Of a stretch of 64,000 bases of DNA, positions 33,751 through 43,962 are shown piece after piece. The DNA is from Prochilodus magdalenae (taxonomy: Eukaryota; Chordata; Actinopteri; Characiformes; Prochilodontidae): NCBI GenBank assembly GCA_024036415.1, contig JAMWET010000949.1, positions 448,501 to 512,500 of the forward strand. The letters run 5' to 3'. The position numbers and the translations under genes were made by a program. Numbering within the stretch: position 1 is the first letter of the stretch; each line of letters starts with the position of its first letter. The notes below the pieces were generated by a model. That model worked only from the letters and a program-made list of their open reading frames with translations. It was not told the DNA's origin and ran no database searches.

Positions 33751-34045
33751 TGTTGTTGGGCTAAATATTTAGCTGTAGTTATTAGAGCTGCAGCTAGCAG
33801 CAGAATCCACACTGACTGTCAAATGCAGCTCAGGTTACCCAGCTGTCTGTCTGCTCTGATTTGGTTATGGGTAAATCGTGCTGGTATCTCCATCCAGTGT
33901 CGTTTGAACTGATTCTCCCCTGGATAAAACACATGTTGAATGTGGATTTGACCTGTAATATTTTTCTCCTACGCCCCCAAACATTGTGTCCACAAGTCTA
34001 TATCTGGTCAAGCTTACATCTGATTTGTCTATGTGTTTGCTGTAG
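33409..34045 (+). other. ptar1: ptar1 intron 1
   Basis: GT at 33,409 and AG at 34,044-34,045. It contains a (CT)n microsatellite at about 33,696-33,746. The minus-strand frame at 33,618-33,812 is a product of that repeat. Confidence 0.9.
33696..33746. repeat. (CT)n microsatellite
   Basis: CT run with two G interruptions, in ptar1 intron 1. Confidence 0.9.
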
Positions 34046-34215
34046 AGATGAGATTGGTCTCATACCGTGCCCAGAGGCACGATACAACAGAAGCCCCATC
34101 GTCTTGGTGGAGAATAAGCTGGGAGTAGAAAGCTGGTGCGTCAAGTTCCTGTTGCCCTATGTACACAACAAACTGCTGCTCTACCGACAACGCAAGCAGT
34201 GGCTGGACAGAGAGG
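34046..34215 (+). CDS. ptar1: ptar1 exon 2
   Basis: Encodes residues 29-85: D-E-I-G-L-I-P-C-P-E-A-R-Y-N and L-V-E-N-K-L-G-V-E-S-W, then V-H-N-K-L-L-L-Y-R, nearly identical to the human protein. Acceptor 'tgtag|AGATGAG' completes the split Ile codon; the donor is 'GAGG|gtgag', phase 1. The longer open frame through both intron edges is not all coding. Confidence 0.95.
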
Positions 34216-34483
34216 GTGAGACCATTTCTTGTTCAATTATGCAATCTCACTGCTTCATACTAAATTGTAGCAAAGATGTGATGAGGGACACAAGTGGAAC
34301 ATTGAAGGCGAGGCGTGAAGATGGTATTCTGGCAGGTGTTGTTTGTTTCATTAAGGAAAGGAAGGTTGGGAGATGTTTACGCCCTGACTCTCTTATGTCA
34401 TGTGTAGGTGTTGGCAGTGATTGCTAATGATAACAGATGATCTAAGCGTTGCTGGTAAACATAAGTCTTTCTTTTCCATGCAG
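34216..34483 (+). other. ptar1: ptar1 intron 2
   Basis: A 268-bp intron with canonical GT...AG ('tttccatgcag'). No repeat seen. Confidence 0.9.
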
Positions 34484-34550
34484 TGCTGGTGGACATCACT
34501 TGCACACTTCTGCTGCTAAACCCAGACTTTACCACAGCTTGGAATGTCAG
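34484..34550 (+). CDS. ptar1: ptar1 exon 3
   Basis: A short exon encoding V-L-V-D-I-T-C-T-L-L-L-L-N-P-D-F and T-T-A-W-N-V-R, residues 86-107. N-P-D-F-T-T-A-W-N-x-R is the first prenyltransferase alpha (PPTA) repeat signature. The donor follows 'gtcag' at 34,551; the end is phase 2. Confidence 0.95.
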
Positions 34551-35261
34551 GTACTGAATCTGTTGAACTGTTATGTGTGTTTCACAGAAATGTGGTACTT
34601 TAAAAACCTGGCCAGCTTGAATATTGGGTCACTACTCATGTCCTATTTGGCACTTTGTGTATGATTGATTCTTCTGATGGGATTCTACAGGACACCCACA
34701 GATGCCTAGTTTTGACTGTGGTTTCCTTGAAAAACTGAGAGCTGTATCAGTGATGCAGTTTGAAATTTTCTATTTGCCTTTTTGAATGTTAATGTGTCCC
34801 TGTTTATCCCCTCAACTATATTCAAATCATTGCTTTCTTTTCCAGTCTGCACTGCACATCTATATTTAGAATGCGCTTTCATGCTGACTGACAAGCAGAG
34901 TTAAGACTGCTTTTTATAAATTGTCATTTCAAATTCATAAAGAAAATCCGCATTAAAGAACGGGGCCTTTTTACTTACTAATGCATTTTAGAGCTTTGAA
35001 AAAAAGGAGAGTGTTCTTCAGTCAGCGTTCTCACTCAGTTCTCTTTCAGCTGTGACCCCGTTTTATGTCTTAAACCCAGTGATTTGATGCCCAGCATCTT
35101 GATATTAGGGATGCTTAAAAGTTATAGGATTACAGCATGTTGTCCTTTAGGGGGAGCTCTTGTCAACACACAGTGAAGGTAAATTGTGTCTGCTCTATTC
35201 AGTGAGTTTCAGTACATCAGAGTGCCTCTAATTTGTACATTATTTATCATTACATTTTTAG
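34551..35261 (+). other. ptar1: ptar1 intron 3
   Basis: 711 bp, GT...AG with a good pyrimidine tract ('tacattttta' before AG). No named repeat. Confidence 0.9.
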
Positions 35262-35366
35262 GAAGGAGCTGATTCAATGTGGTGTGTTGAATCCAGAAAA
35301 AGACCTCTACTTGGGTAAATTAGCACTGACCAAGTATCCCAAGAGCCCGGAGACATGGATACACAG
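35262..35366 (+). CDS. ptar1: ptar1 exon 4
   Basis: Encodes residues 109-142: K-E-L-I-Q-C-G-V-L-N-P-E-K-D-L, then L-G-K-L-A-L-T-K-Y-P-K-S-P-E-T-W-I-H-R, the second PPTA repeat with its W-x-x-R helix junction completed across the exon 4/5 splice. The donor is 'cacag|gtgagg'. Confidence 0.95.
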
Positions 35367-35921
35367 GTGAGGCTGCTTCTGATTCATCTTTGAAAACAGG
35401 TTTGTGCTGTATGTAAAGCTGTGCATGAGATGTGATGTATGTGTGTATGTAATGTAATAACCTGATCAAAGAGATGGCAGTAATTTATTTTCGGAATGGA
35501 GTTTATTTTTTCTAACCTAATTAAGGCAGCTAGCACAGATGTTCTCCAAAGATTGCTCTCACTCTTTATACACTTAAATGAGGTCAGCTGAGCAGGCCTT
35601 TAAAATATTAAATATGTGAAATAACTTTTGCAATCTGGCATCCTGGCATGGACCAAGCGGACCTGCTATTTTAAGAAGTCCATTAGAATGCATTTTTCAA
35701 CCCATCACTTCAGATCAGGTGCTGACAGCTGTGAGTGTAGCAGATCATGTAGTTGTCAGGGCCCTGAGGAGTTTTGAGGAAATAGGGGTCACACTGTTCT
35801 GCTGCCCTGAATCTTGTAGAAGTCTTGAGATAGAAAGTGTATATTCTAACCTAGACGCTCTGTTCCCTGACTAGTTAGAAGAGCTCTAGTTCAGATGTGC
35901 TTCTATATATTATCTCTCTCA

Positions 35922-35932
<11 letters not shown>

Positions 35933-35986
<54 letters not shown>

Positions 35987-36000
35987 TATATAGATATATA
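35933..36000. repeat. (TA)n microsatellite
   Basis: About 26 TA units followed by TAGA variants, in ptar1 intron 4. Confidence 0.95.
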
Positions 36001-36386
36001 TAATCAGTTTTATTAATAGGAACTGGTACATTGTGGATAAATTATGTAGTCGTTACTAGATAACGTATGTGTGTAATGTTGTGTAATACAAAGCAACTTC
36101 TTATTAGTATATAATATGCTGAAGCCATTTCACTGAACTATACACTGAACTAGCTGCCTTAGAGATTAAAAACTCGGTGCTGAAAAAATCACAGCCATCG
36201 TCTTTGAACAGGTTATCATCATATTATCATATTACACGTCTTTGATGAGATTATCGCATCATATTTAATTTTCCAGATCAAAATCTATTTTAGTTTATTT
36301 TAGTCCTGAAAAAGCTGTAAATGCTTGACTACATTGAAAATGAGGGTCACCCTCAACATATTTCAGAGGAAATATAAAGGTTGATT

Positions 36387-36609
36387 AACGGTGGTTGGTG
36401 TAGCTCATCGGATAACACTGCTACCCACTGGAGAGCCACCACCACATGTAGGAGACTGGGGTTCGAATCCCAGTCTGGGTGACTATGCTGTGCTACACAA
36501 ATAAGAGTCCTTGGGCAAGTCTCCTAACACTACACTGGCCCACCTGTAATATGAATACCCTTGTAAGTTGCTCTGGATAAGAGCGTCAGCTAAATGCGGT
36601 AAATGTAAT
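36387..36609 (+). mobile_element. tRNA-derived SINE, well preserved
   Basis: The head has a box-A-like 'tagctcatcgg' and a perfect box B 'ggttcgaatcc' (36,460-36,470), then a body ('gtgctacac', 'cttgggcaagtctcctaac') and the LINE-type tail 'ttgctctggataagagcgtc' ending in an AATGTA-like repeat. The 9-bp direct repeat 'aggttgatt' at 36,378-36,386 and 36,610-36,618 marks the insertion site. It is transcribed in the ptar1 sense. Confidence 0.9.
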
Positions 36610-36834
36610 AGGTTGATTGACCTAATTAAGTACGCTTTCTACAATCATTATCCATTTTATCAGCTCAGCTTATTATTTAGGCACACTTCGTAGTTGAATA
36701 ATTTTACTTTTCTTCAATTGTCATGTCCTCACAGGATTACTACAGTACAGGCCTAATTTGGGTCCTGGATTACCGCCTGAAATATCTGACATATCTGGCA
36801 TGTTGGTCTGGGACGAGTGGATTAGACACTGCTG

Positions 36835-37235
36835 TCCTGCTGGGGGTTTTGTACACTGTGTCCACTGACTGTCCACTCTATTAGACACTCATACCTTGCT
36901 GGTCCACCTTGTAGATGTAAAGTCAGAAACAGTAACTCATTAAACACTCATCTTCTAGTCCTTCATCAGTGGACACAGAAAGCTGCCCACAAGATGCTGT
37001 CGCCTGGATATTTTGGGTTGGTGAACTTTAATCAATCCAGCAGTGACACTTCAGCAGCACTGCTGTGTCTGATACACTCAGCCCAGCACAACACACTCAT
37101 GCCAGCCTTATGTCAGTGTCGCCCCAAACAATTCCTGCTCTGCTGTGATCCTTTAGAGGCCCTGATCATTGAAGTACAGCATTAAAGGAGGCCAACAAAG
37201 TATGCAGAGAGACAGATGGGACTACAGTAATAATC
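36835..37235. repeat. otophysan-type dispersed repeat R3 (rearranged)
   Basis: Third copy of the R family. The part to about 37,045 ('gtccactctattagacactc', 'agtccttcatcagtgg') is inverted relative to 16.9 kb, while the rest ('agcagcactgctgtgtctga', 'caacaaagtatgcagagaga') is in direct orientation. In ptar1 intron 4. Confidence 0.7.
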
Positions 37236-37409
37236 ATTTGAATGGTAGTGTATATTTAAATACCTTGGGGTTTTCTATACTGTCACGGTATGTTAACTCA
37301 AAGCCAGCTTGAGCTGTCTCATCAAATACACAATAGCAGCACAATATCTACAGTGCAATCACCTGCAGTCTAAATGTATTAATTTAAAACTTGTTGCTGT
37401 GGGTGGTAG

Positions 37410-37653
37410 GCGGTGGGTCTTGCAGAGGCTGCAGAAGGAGTGTTCTCCTGCCAGCTCAGGGCAGAAGGAGCAACAAGGTCAGGCTGAGGCACAGGGAGAG
37501 GCTGAGAGGAGCCGGCACAGTGAGCGGCTGCAAAGAGTTCTACAGGAGGAGATGAGGGTGTGTGCGGATGCTGCTGGCCGTTACCCCAGCAACTACAACG
37601 CCTGGTCCCACCGTATCTGGGTCTTGCAGCACATTGCCAAAAGCAATCTGAAG
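37410..37653 (+). CDS. ptar1: ptar1 exon 5
   Basis: Encodes residues 143-224. It begins R-W-V-L-Q-R-L, finishing the second PPTA repeat, then a Gln/Glu/Ala-rich low-complexity insert (about residues 152-180) richer than the human equivalent. It ends with R-Y-P-S-N-Y-N-A-W-S-H-R-I-W-V-L-Q-H-I (from residue 200), the most typical PPTA repeat of the protein. Phase 0 end at 'CTGAAG|gttaga'. Confidence 0.95.
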
Positions 37654-37832
37654 GTTAGACTCTCAGCACATGTTGTTGGTAAACATAACTCATAATGGGT
37701 GAAGTGTGGGCAACCGACATGTGAATTTTATAGTTCTAGATTTGGCGTCAGATATGATTTAATATAATATATAAATTATAGTGGCTACAGTGTTACAGTA
37801 TGTTATACATATCGTTTTTATATATTTATATA

Positions 37833-37840
<8 letters not shown>

Positions 37841-37868
<28 letters not shown>

Positions 37869-37882
37869 TGTATGTATGTACG
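37841..37882. repeat. (GTAT)n microsatellite
   Basis: About ten GTAT units directly at the left edge of the Tc1-like element; a TA/GTAT-rich stretch (39,473-39,538) follows the right edge. Confidence 0.95.
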
Positions 37883-37884
37883 TA

Positions 37885-39472
37885 CAGTTGAAACCAAAAG
37901 TTTACATACACTATATAAAAAGACACATATGCATTTTTTTTCTCACCGTCTGACATGAAATCAGAATAAACTTTTCCCTTTTTAGGTCAGTTAGGATTAC
38001 CACAATTATTCCTATTTGCTAAATGTTAGAATAATGAGAGAGGAATTTTTTAAAGACTTTCTTCAAGCTCAAAAGTTTAAATACACTAAGATTACTATGC
38101 CTTTAAACCGTTTGGGACAGCCCATATGATGATGTCCTGTCTTTGCAAGCTACTAATAGGTTTATTGGCAACATCTGAGTTAATTAAAGACACACCTGTG
38201 GATGTATTTTAAGGCACACCTGAAACACGCTGCTTCTTTGAGTAACATCATGGGAAAGTCGAAAGAAATCAGCCAAGATATCAGGAAGAGAATTGTGGAC
38301 TTGCACAAGTCTGGTTCATCCTTGGGTGCAATTTCCAGATGCCTGAAGGTGCCTCGTTCATCTGTACAAACAATTATACGCAAGTACAAAAAAGATGGTA
38401 ATGTCCAGCCATCATACCGCTCAGGAAGGAAAAAGGTTCTGTGTCCCAGAGATGAACGTGCTTTGGTTCGAAGTGTGCATATCAACCCAAGAGCAAAAGC
38501 AAAAGACCTTGTGAACATGATGGCTGAAGCTGGTAAGAGTGTATCATTATCCACAGTGAAACGAGTTCTGTATCGACATGGGCTGAAAGGCCACTCTGCC
38601 AGGAAGAAGCCATTACTCCAAACGAAACATAAAAAAGCCAGATTAATGTTTGCAAATGCACACAGGGAAAAAGACCTTAATTTTTGGAGACATGTCCTGT
38701 GGTCTGACGAAACCAAAAAAGAACTGTTTGGCAATAAAGACCATCGTTACGTTTGGTCTTGCAAACCTAAGAACACCATCCCAACTGTGAAACACGGGGG
38801 TGGCAGCATCATGTTGTTGGGTTGTTTTGCTGCAGGAGGGACTGGTGCACTTCACAAAATAGATGGCATCATGAGGAAAGAACATTATGTGGAAATACTG
38901 AAGCAACATCTCAAGACATCAGCCAGGAAGTTAAAGCTTGTGCGCAAATGGATCTTCCAAATGGACAATGACCCAAAGCATACTGCCAACTGTTACAAAG
39001 TGGCTTAAGGATAACAAAGTTAATGTTTTGGAGTGGCCATCACAAAGCCCTGATCTCAATCCTATTGAAAATTTATGGGCGAAGCTGAAACGGCATGTGC
39101 GAGCAAGGCGGCCTACAAACATGGCTCAGTTACACCAGTTCTGTCAGGAGGAATGGGCCAAAATTCCTGCCAACTATTGTGAAAAGCTTGTGGAAGGATA
39201 TCCAAAACGTTTGACCCAAGTCATACAGTTTAAGGGCAATAGTACCAAATACTAATGAAATGTATTTAAACTTTTGAGCTTGAAGAAAGTAATAAAAATT
39301 GCCTTAAAAAAATTCCTCTCTCATTATTCTAACATTTAGCAAATAGAAATAATTGTGGTAATCCTAACTGACCTAAAAAGGGAAAAGTTTATTCTGATTT
39401 CATGTCAGACAGTGAGAAAAAAATGCATATGTGTCTTTTTATATAGTGTATGTAAACTTTTGGTTTCAACTG
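37885..39472 (+). mobile_element. full-length Sleeping Beauty-like Tc1 transposon (1,588 bp)
   Basis: The ends 'cagttgaaaccaaaagttta' and its inverse are flanked by TA at 37,883-37,884 and 39,473-39,474. The inverted repeats are about 210 bp (37,885-38,094 and 39,263-39,472) and nearly perfect. Each holds an outer and an inner copy of the direct repeat: 'aaaagtttacatacact' outside, 'aaaagtttaaatacact' inside, the IR/DR arrangement of Sleeping Beauty-type elements. One transposase gene lies between, broken by a single frameshift. It sits in ptar1 intron 5 in sense orientation. Confidence 0.95.
38250..39255 (+). pseudogene. Tc1 transposase, one frameshift
   Basis: The start is at M-G-K-S-K-E-I-S (38,250), preferred over the upstream in-frame ATG because it matches Tc1 proteins. 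Two helix-turn-helix DNA-binding regions (about residues 5-45 and 70-115) with an S-G-R-K-K motif between them are followed by the DDE catalytic domain: D153 in 'L-W-S-D-E-T', D241 in 'D-N-D-P-K-H-T', and E in 'P-I-E-N-L-W' after the break. The frame is lost around 38,985-38,992, just after the second aspartate, and continues in another frame to K-Y-stop at 39,255. All three catalytic residues survive. Confidence 0.9.
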
Positions 39473-40558
39473 TATATATATGTGTGTGTATGTATATAGA
39501 TATATAGATATATGTATATGTGTGTGTTCATATATATCATATTATGCTAGCATTTTTAGGTTGTCATGGTTTGCAGCATGAATCTACAGCAAGGCTTAGT
39601 AGCAATAAGACACTTTGTACATTGTTGCTCTTTATACCTCCCCTGGTTTATAGTAAACTCAGAGATGTGACCTGTTTTGTGCTAGCGTATTTTTGCTTGT
39701 ACAGAGAGCTAGAATTGTGTGCTGGTGGTTAGAAGAGCTTATTAGATCTCAAGGTTCACTGCATCTCAGGCTGTTTGATGTGTCCTTATCGGCTCTTAAT
39801 GGGATTCAGAATTAGGCAAGTGTTCTAGGGCACAATCTGAGTCTCTGGGCCTGAACTGAGCAGGTGGGACCAGTTGTTTTAATGGTCCAAAACAGATTTA
39901 GACGCAACATTACAATTTCAATTATCCAAGTGGTTAACAAGGAGGGCAGTAATTTTCCTGTCTTTATATCTCTTTAGGGAAGTGAAGTTCAGGGATGCAT
40001 TGCCTGCATTTTCTGTAGATTTCTTCAGACTTTTCACATGCATATGATCTCTCCAGTTCTGTCATCTCTTAATTTTGCTGAATTGAAATGCACTTAATTG
40101 ATCTATGTGGTGGATGAGATTTACAGAGCATTGTAAAAATTCCATTCAGCATGACCATGGCATCGTGTTAAGTATTTAACTTTACTATGTTGTTTAGCTA
40201 ACAGATTCTGTGCAGGCTTGAGACAAAAGCAGATATGCTGCCATGCTAACATTATCTTGATTAGACAAGAAAACATTGTAGTATAACTTTTCATGAATAT
40301 ACAAAAGAAATATCAATGGATATTAGTAACGTGCTCTAAATGTGTTCTTTAATTTTGACAAAACAAATGTCTCATTGAACTTAATTTGTTTTTTGTTAAC
40401 AACCGTTTCTATTAACCATATTGAACACATTGCTGGTCCATCTTAGCCATCACATTGGTGGACGGAGCATGGACAGGTCTATTAGTAGCTAAAAATAGAT
40501 TCTAAATGTAAACCCCTGATAGACCCATTAATACTGTGCTTGTTCTCTTCTGTTGCAG

Positions 40559-40887
40559 ATTCTTCACGATGAGTTGTCCTCCACAAGGCTCTGGGTGTCC
40601 ATGCACGTTTCCGACCACAGTGGCTTCCACTACCGACAGTTTCTGCTCAAGGCTCTTCTGGGTGAACTGGGTCAGTCGTGGGAGAGGCTGCAGTCCGGGG
40701 CTCTAAACCACCCTTCTCATTCCCTGGCTGATTCCCACCAGATCCATCAGTCTAATGGAGAGGGCACACTTGGGGCAACTGACGACCTCCATGCCAGCAG
40801 TATTCCCCAGCTCTTTCACGAGGAGATGGAGCTCTGCACGGACCTGATTGAGTCATACCCCGGCCACGAAACATTGTGGTGCCACAG
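40559..40887 (+). CDS. ptar1: ptar1 exon 6
   Basis: Encodes residues 225-333. It starts I-L-H-D-E-L-S-S-T and has S-M-H-V-S-D-H-S-G-F-H-Y-R-Q-F-L-L-K (about 238-255), a variant PPTA repeat, then a variable Ser/His-rich linker. It ends D-L-I-E-S-Y-P-G-H-E-T-L-W-C-H-R, the start of the last PPTA repeat, with a phase-2 splice at 'CACAG|gtgagc'. Confidence 0.95.
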
Positions 40888-43613
40888 GTGAGCAGAGTGG
40901 AGACCTAACTGTACAAGACATAGGATTAGGTATAAGCGAAAAAAATTGCTTATAATATTATAATGATGCGCTTACCGCAGTGTTCGGGGACCAGGGGCTT
41001 ATTTTACAATGTAGATTTTGTTTTTAGTTATTTAGATGAGTTAAGCCAGAACCCAAGAAAAGTAGAAGAAGGGGGGAAAAAAGAAAGAAGCATTCCTATT
41101 GGACGTAACCCAGCTTTGATCTGGGCATCAAAATCTTCTGTGTGACATGCCCCCACCTAGTTTGCTAGCTAAGTAAAAAAGCCTGTAAGCTTTAGCAGCT
41201 GTTTAGGGATTTAGAATGAACTAGGAGGCTAGCTCTTTCTAATTGTCTTCTACCTTGTAAGACTACTCAGGCTCTCGTGTGATTTTAATTCATGCAACTT
41301 TGAGTATATCAATCAAATGTTTAATATGTGTACAGAGTTCTAAGTTCAATTTAGTGCAAAATAACTGCATCTAATACAGTTACTGTAGCTCAGCGCCTGT
41401 CCACACTGAACTTTACTGCAACTCCACAGCAGATTGTGAAATACTGAGAAATGTGCACATGTGCAGTTATGTACATGCAAATGCTGTACTTTACTATTTT
41501 GGTAGGTAAACTGGTGGAGCCCCAGTTTGCACTTTAGTGATAACACAGTAGGTTTAAATGTTACTTCATGTACAGAACTGTGTAATAGTCACAAACCACT
41601 CAGCTAAACTAAATTTAATTTCCAGTTAGGTTTCGTTTTTTAGTAGTTATAGTGGTTTATAACCTAAACTAAAAAAACAAAAAACAAATATCATGATATA
41701 ATGTAATCACTGGGTAGCTAATTAAGACTATAAAGCTGTGGGAAAACTTCTGCAGGTTTATTTGAAGAGTTCAAAGCAATCTCCTGAAAGGTATGGAAGC
41801 TGTAATAAAGGGTGGACACAATAAAAACAATATACAGCTGTAGGTCAGGCATTTATGTCCTTGTGTTATTATTTGTTATTTACTGAAATCTAAAAACCTA
41901 AAGAAAAACAGTGATGAAGGGTGTTCTATGACTTTTGCACAGGGCTGTAGATTGCATGTGTTTTTGTTTTTTGGTACTTTAAAAAACATTGTTATTTATT
42001 TAGTTTTAAAGGTAATAATGTATGCATATTATTATAGGTTGTAGGTTCCACAATCTATTTAGCAAGATTATCACTCGAGTTGATATATGAAGTGAACTTG
42101 ATGTTAAATAGTCTCTCTCAAGTGGAAATGAGCATGGATTGATTGTCGGATTACTTCTATCATGGCACCCAACCACACGCCCAGCGAGTGAGATTGTTCT
42201 AGAAGTTCTGTCAATTAAAAAATGACTAGGTAAGACTCATTCGAGTTTTACTAATGGGTACGTCCTATTTCTTTACTCTGTACCAGCTGGGCTGTGTAAG
42301 GCATTAGCCAGAGTGCTGTTGCATGGCTCTCCATTTTAATCTCCATCTGGTTTGGAGATCAGGTAGAATCTGTTCTCCAGCTGCATGCTGTGCTGATGGA
42401 AGTTGCTCCATCAGTCGCTATCAGAGCCAGCTTGGGCCAGTCTGGCTGTGCAGTGGGTGAGTAGTGTGACTTTGTCTGGAGTAGGCTGTCCTTGGCCTTC
42501 TCCTGGACTGGCCTGATGTGTTTATAGTGCAGGGTTATAGTTTGATGGATGATCTTGTGCAGCAGAGCCATAGCTCACTGGGGTTGTGGAGGGTGGGGAG
42601 GGGGTTCTCTCCTGCTCTCTCACTCTCTCTTGCTTCGGAGGACAGCTGCTGCTCAGTGAATGGTGTTTATACCTCATCAGCTTGTGTTGTCTTCCCAAAA
42701 CGTGCCCTAGCAACAGATGGGTGCTTTTCCCAGTGCAGTTACAGTAAAAAAGGAGATGTTTCTTCTCTTCTACTGTAAACCTGGTAGCTTGGGTGGTAAC
42801 ATACATGCATGAAATTACTGCTTAGTCTTTTGATGATTAATGTAATCATAAAAGATAATGAAAGAAAGCTAAAAGAAAACAGATCAAATCAAAACAGGTA
42901 CTAAAAGAATAAGGTAGTATTATGCATGAAATCATGTGTGGATGGTTGTTCTAACAGTATATCTGCTCCCATTTGTTTTCCTGGCATGTCTTGGTTGAGC
43001 TAGCATACTATTTCAAGAGCAGGACTGAAAAGTAAAATATTTCAAGTAATATTGCCTGCATAACTCAATAATACAGGTGTGCTGACACTATGATTTGGTC
43101 TTTGTCATTCCTCAAAATAGCTTATATATCTTGGAGCAAATTGTCATTCTTAAGGCCCCCATAGGGCACAACACAACAGCACCACATAACGCAGGCCAGT
43201 GTGAAATGACTGCAGAATATGCAGTAAATACACATGACTCTTAACTAGACAAGATACGAAAACATATATGACTGTACATTAGACCAGTAATTAAGTTGAA
43301 TATGAAGCCAGATTTGAGCCTGATTTTAAATCTGTACTGTTTTAAATAAGTACTGGTTATCTGTTGGTGTCAGTTTTAGTGGTTTGCTAGTCTTCTTCTC
43401 TGCATCTTTTAACAAATCTTACCCCCCACCCCCTCCCATTTTTTTCATAGACTATCCCATCCCCTATGCAAATGTGTCATGTATCTAATGCTCAGACGTG
43501 GCTCCTAAAATTAATAACTTCTGAGAAATTAATAGCTTCTGCGCAGCACTCTTGTTTGGTGTGTTGTCTGTTTTCCATTTGTGGTGCTCATAACGATGTG
43601 TTCCTTTTAACAG
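40888..43613 (+). other. ptar1: ptar1 intron 6
   Basis: A 2.7-kb intron with GT...AG ('ttccttttaacag'). No transposon recognised; several short chance frames. The stretch around 42,290-42,800 is more GC-balanced but non-coding. Confidence 0.85.
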
Positions 43614-43962
43614 ACGACATGTGTTCTATCTGTGGCATCACTGGCGGAAGCACAGTCAGGGTACAGGCCCCCAGTCTCCAGTGCTCACCCACACCGCTGC
43701 TTTGCTCAGTGAGGCCTCAGACCTGCGCGACGGAGGCAGGAGCTCACAGGCCATGGATGTGGACTGCGTGCCAGACAGCAGCAAGCACGGAGGCTACACG
43801 CAGGACATCAAGCGGCTAAAGAGAGGGCCTGTTCCACCTTGCCCCGGCCTCCCCAGTGAACGTTTGTTTGTCTCAAGAATCCTCACTAATTGCCGAAGCC
43901 CCGAGCAAGGCCGTTTTGCCAATGCTTACAGGAAGTGGCTTGACTCTGTCATAGGTCAGTAG
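43614..43962 (+). CDS. ptar1: ptar1 exon 7, C-terminus
   Basis: Encodes residues 334-449. R-R-H-V-F-Y-L-W-H-H-W completes the last PPTA repeat. A variable linker follows, then A-M-D-V-D, S-S-K-H-G-G-Y-T-Q-D-I-K-R-L-K-R-G-P-V-P and finally A-Y-R-K-W-L-D-S-V-I-G-Q before the TAG stop. The Q-A-M-x-V-D, K-R-L-K-R and A-Y-R-K-W-L landmarks match the human C-terminus. Confidence 0.95.

Larger units (their letters stand above)
35367..37409 (+). other. ptar1: ptar1 intron 4
   Basis: A 2.0-kb intron containing a TA microsatellite (35,933-36,000), a complete SINE (36,387-36,609) and a rearranged copy of the R repeat family (36,835-37,235). The acceptor 'gggtggtag' has few pyrimidines in its last ten bases. 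Confidence 0.9.
37654..40558 (+). other. ptar1: ptar1 intron 5
   Basis: A 2.9-kb intron. It holds TA and GTAT microsatellites (37,821-37,882), a full-length Tc1-like transposon (37,885-39,472) and about 1.1 kb of unassigned AT-rich sequence. The acceptor is 'ttctgttgcag'. Confidence 0.95.

Noticed and set aside
33861..34427. 188-codon frame spanning ptar1 exon 2 as a single exon
   Set aside because: Only residues encoded by 34,046-34,215 match PTAR1; both ends run through canonical splice sites.
36387..36470. Functional tRNA gene in ptar1 intron 4
   Set aside because: The tRNA-like head continues into a SINE body and LINE-type tail with target-site duplications.
38180..38734. 184-codon minus-strand frame opposite the transposase
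   Set aside because: An antisense shadow of the Tc1 transposase gene.
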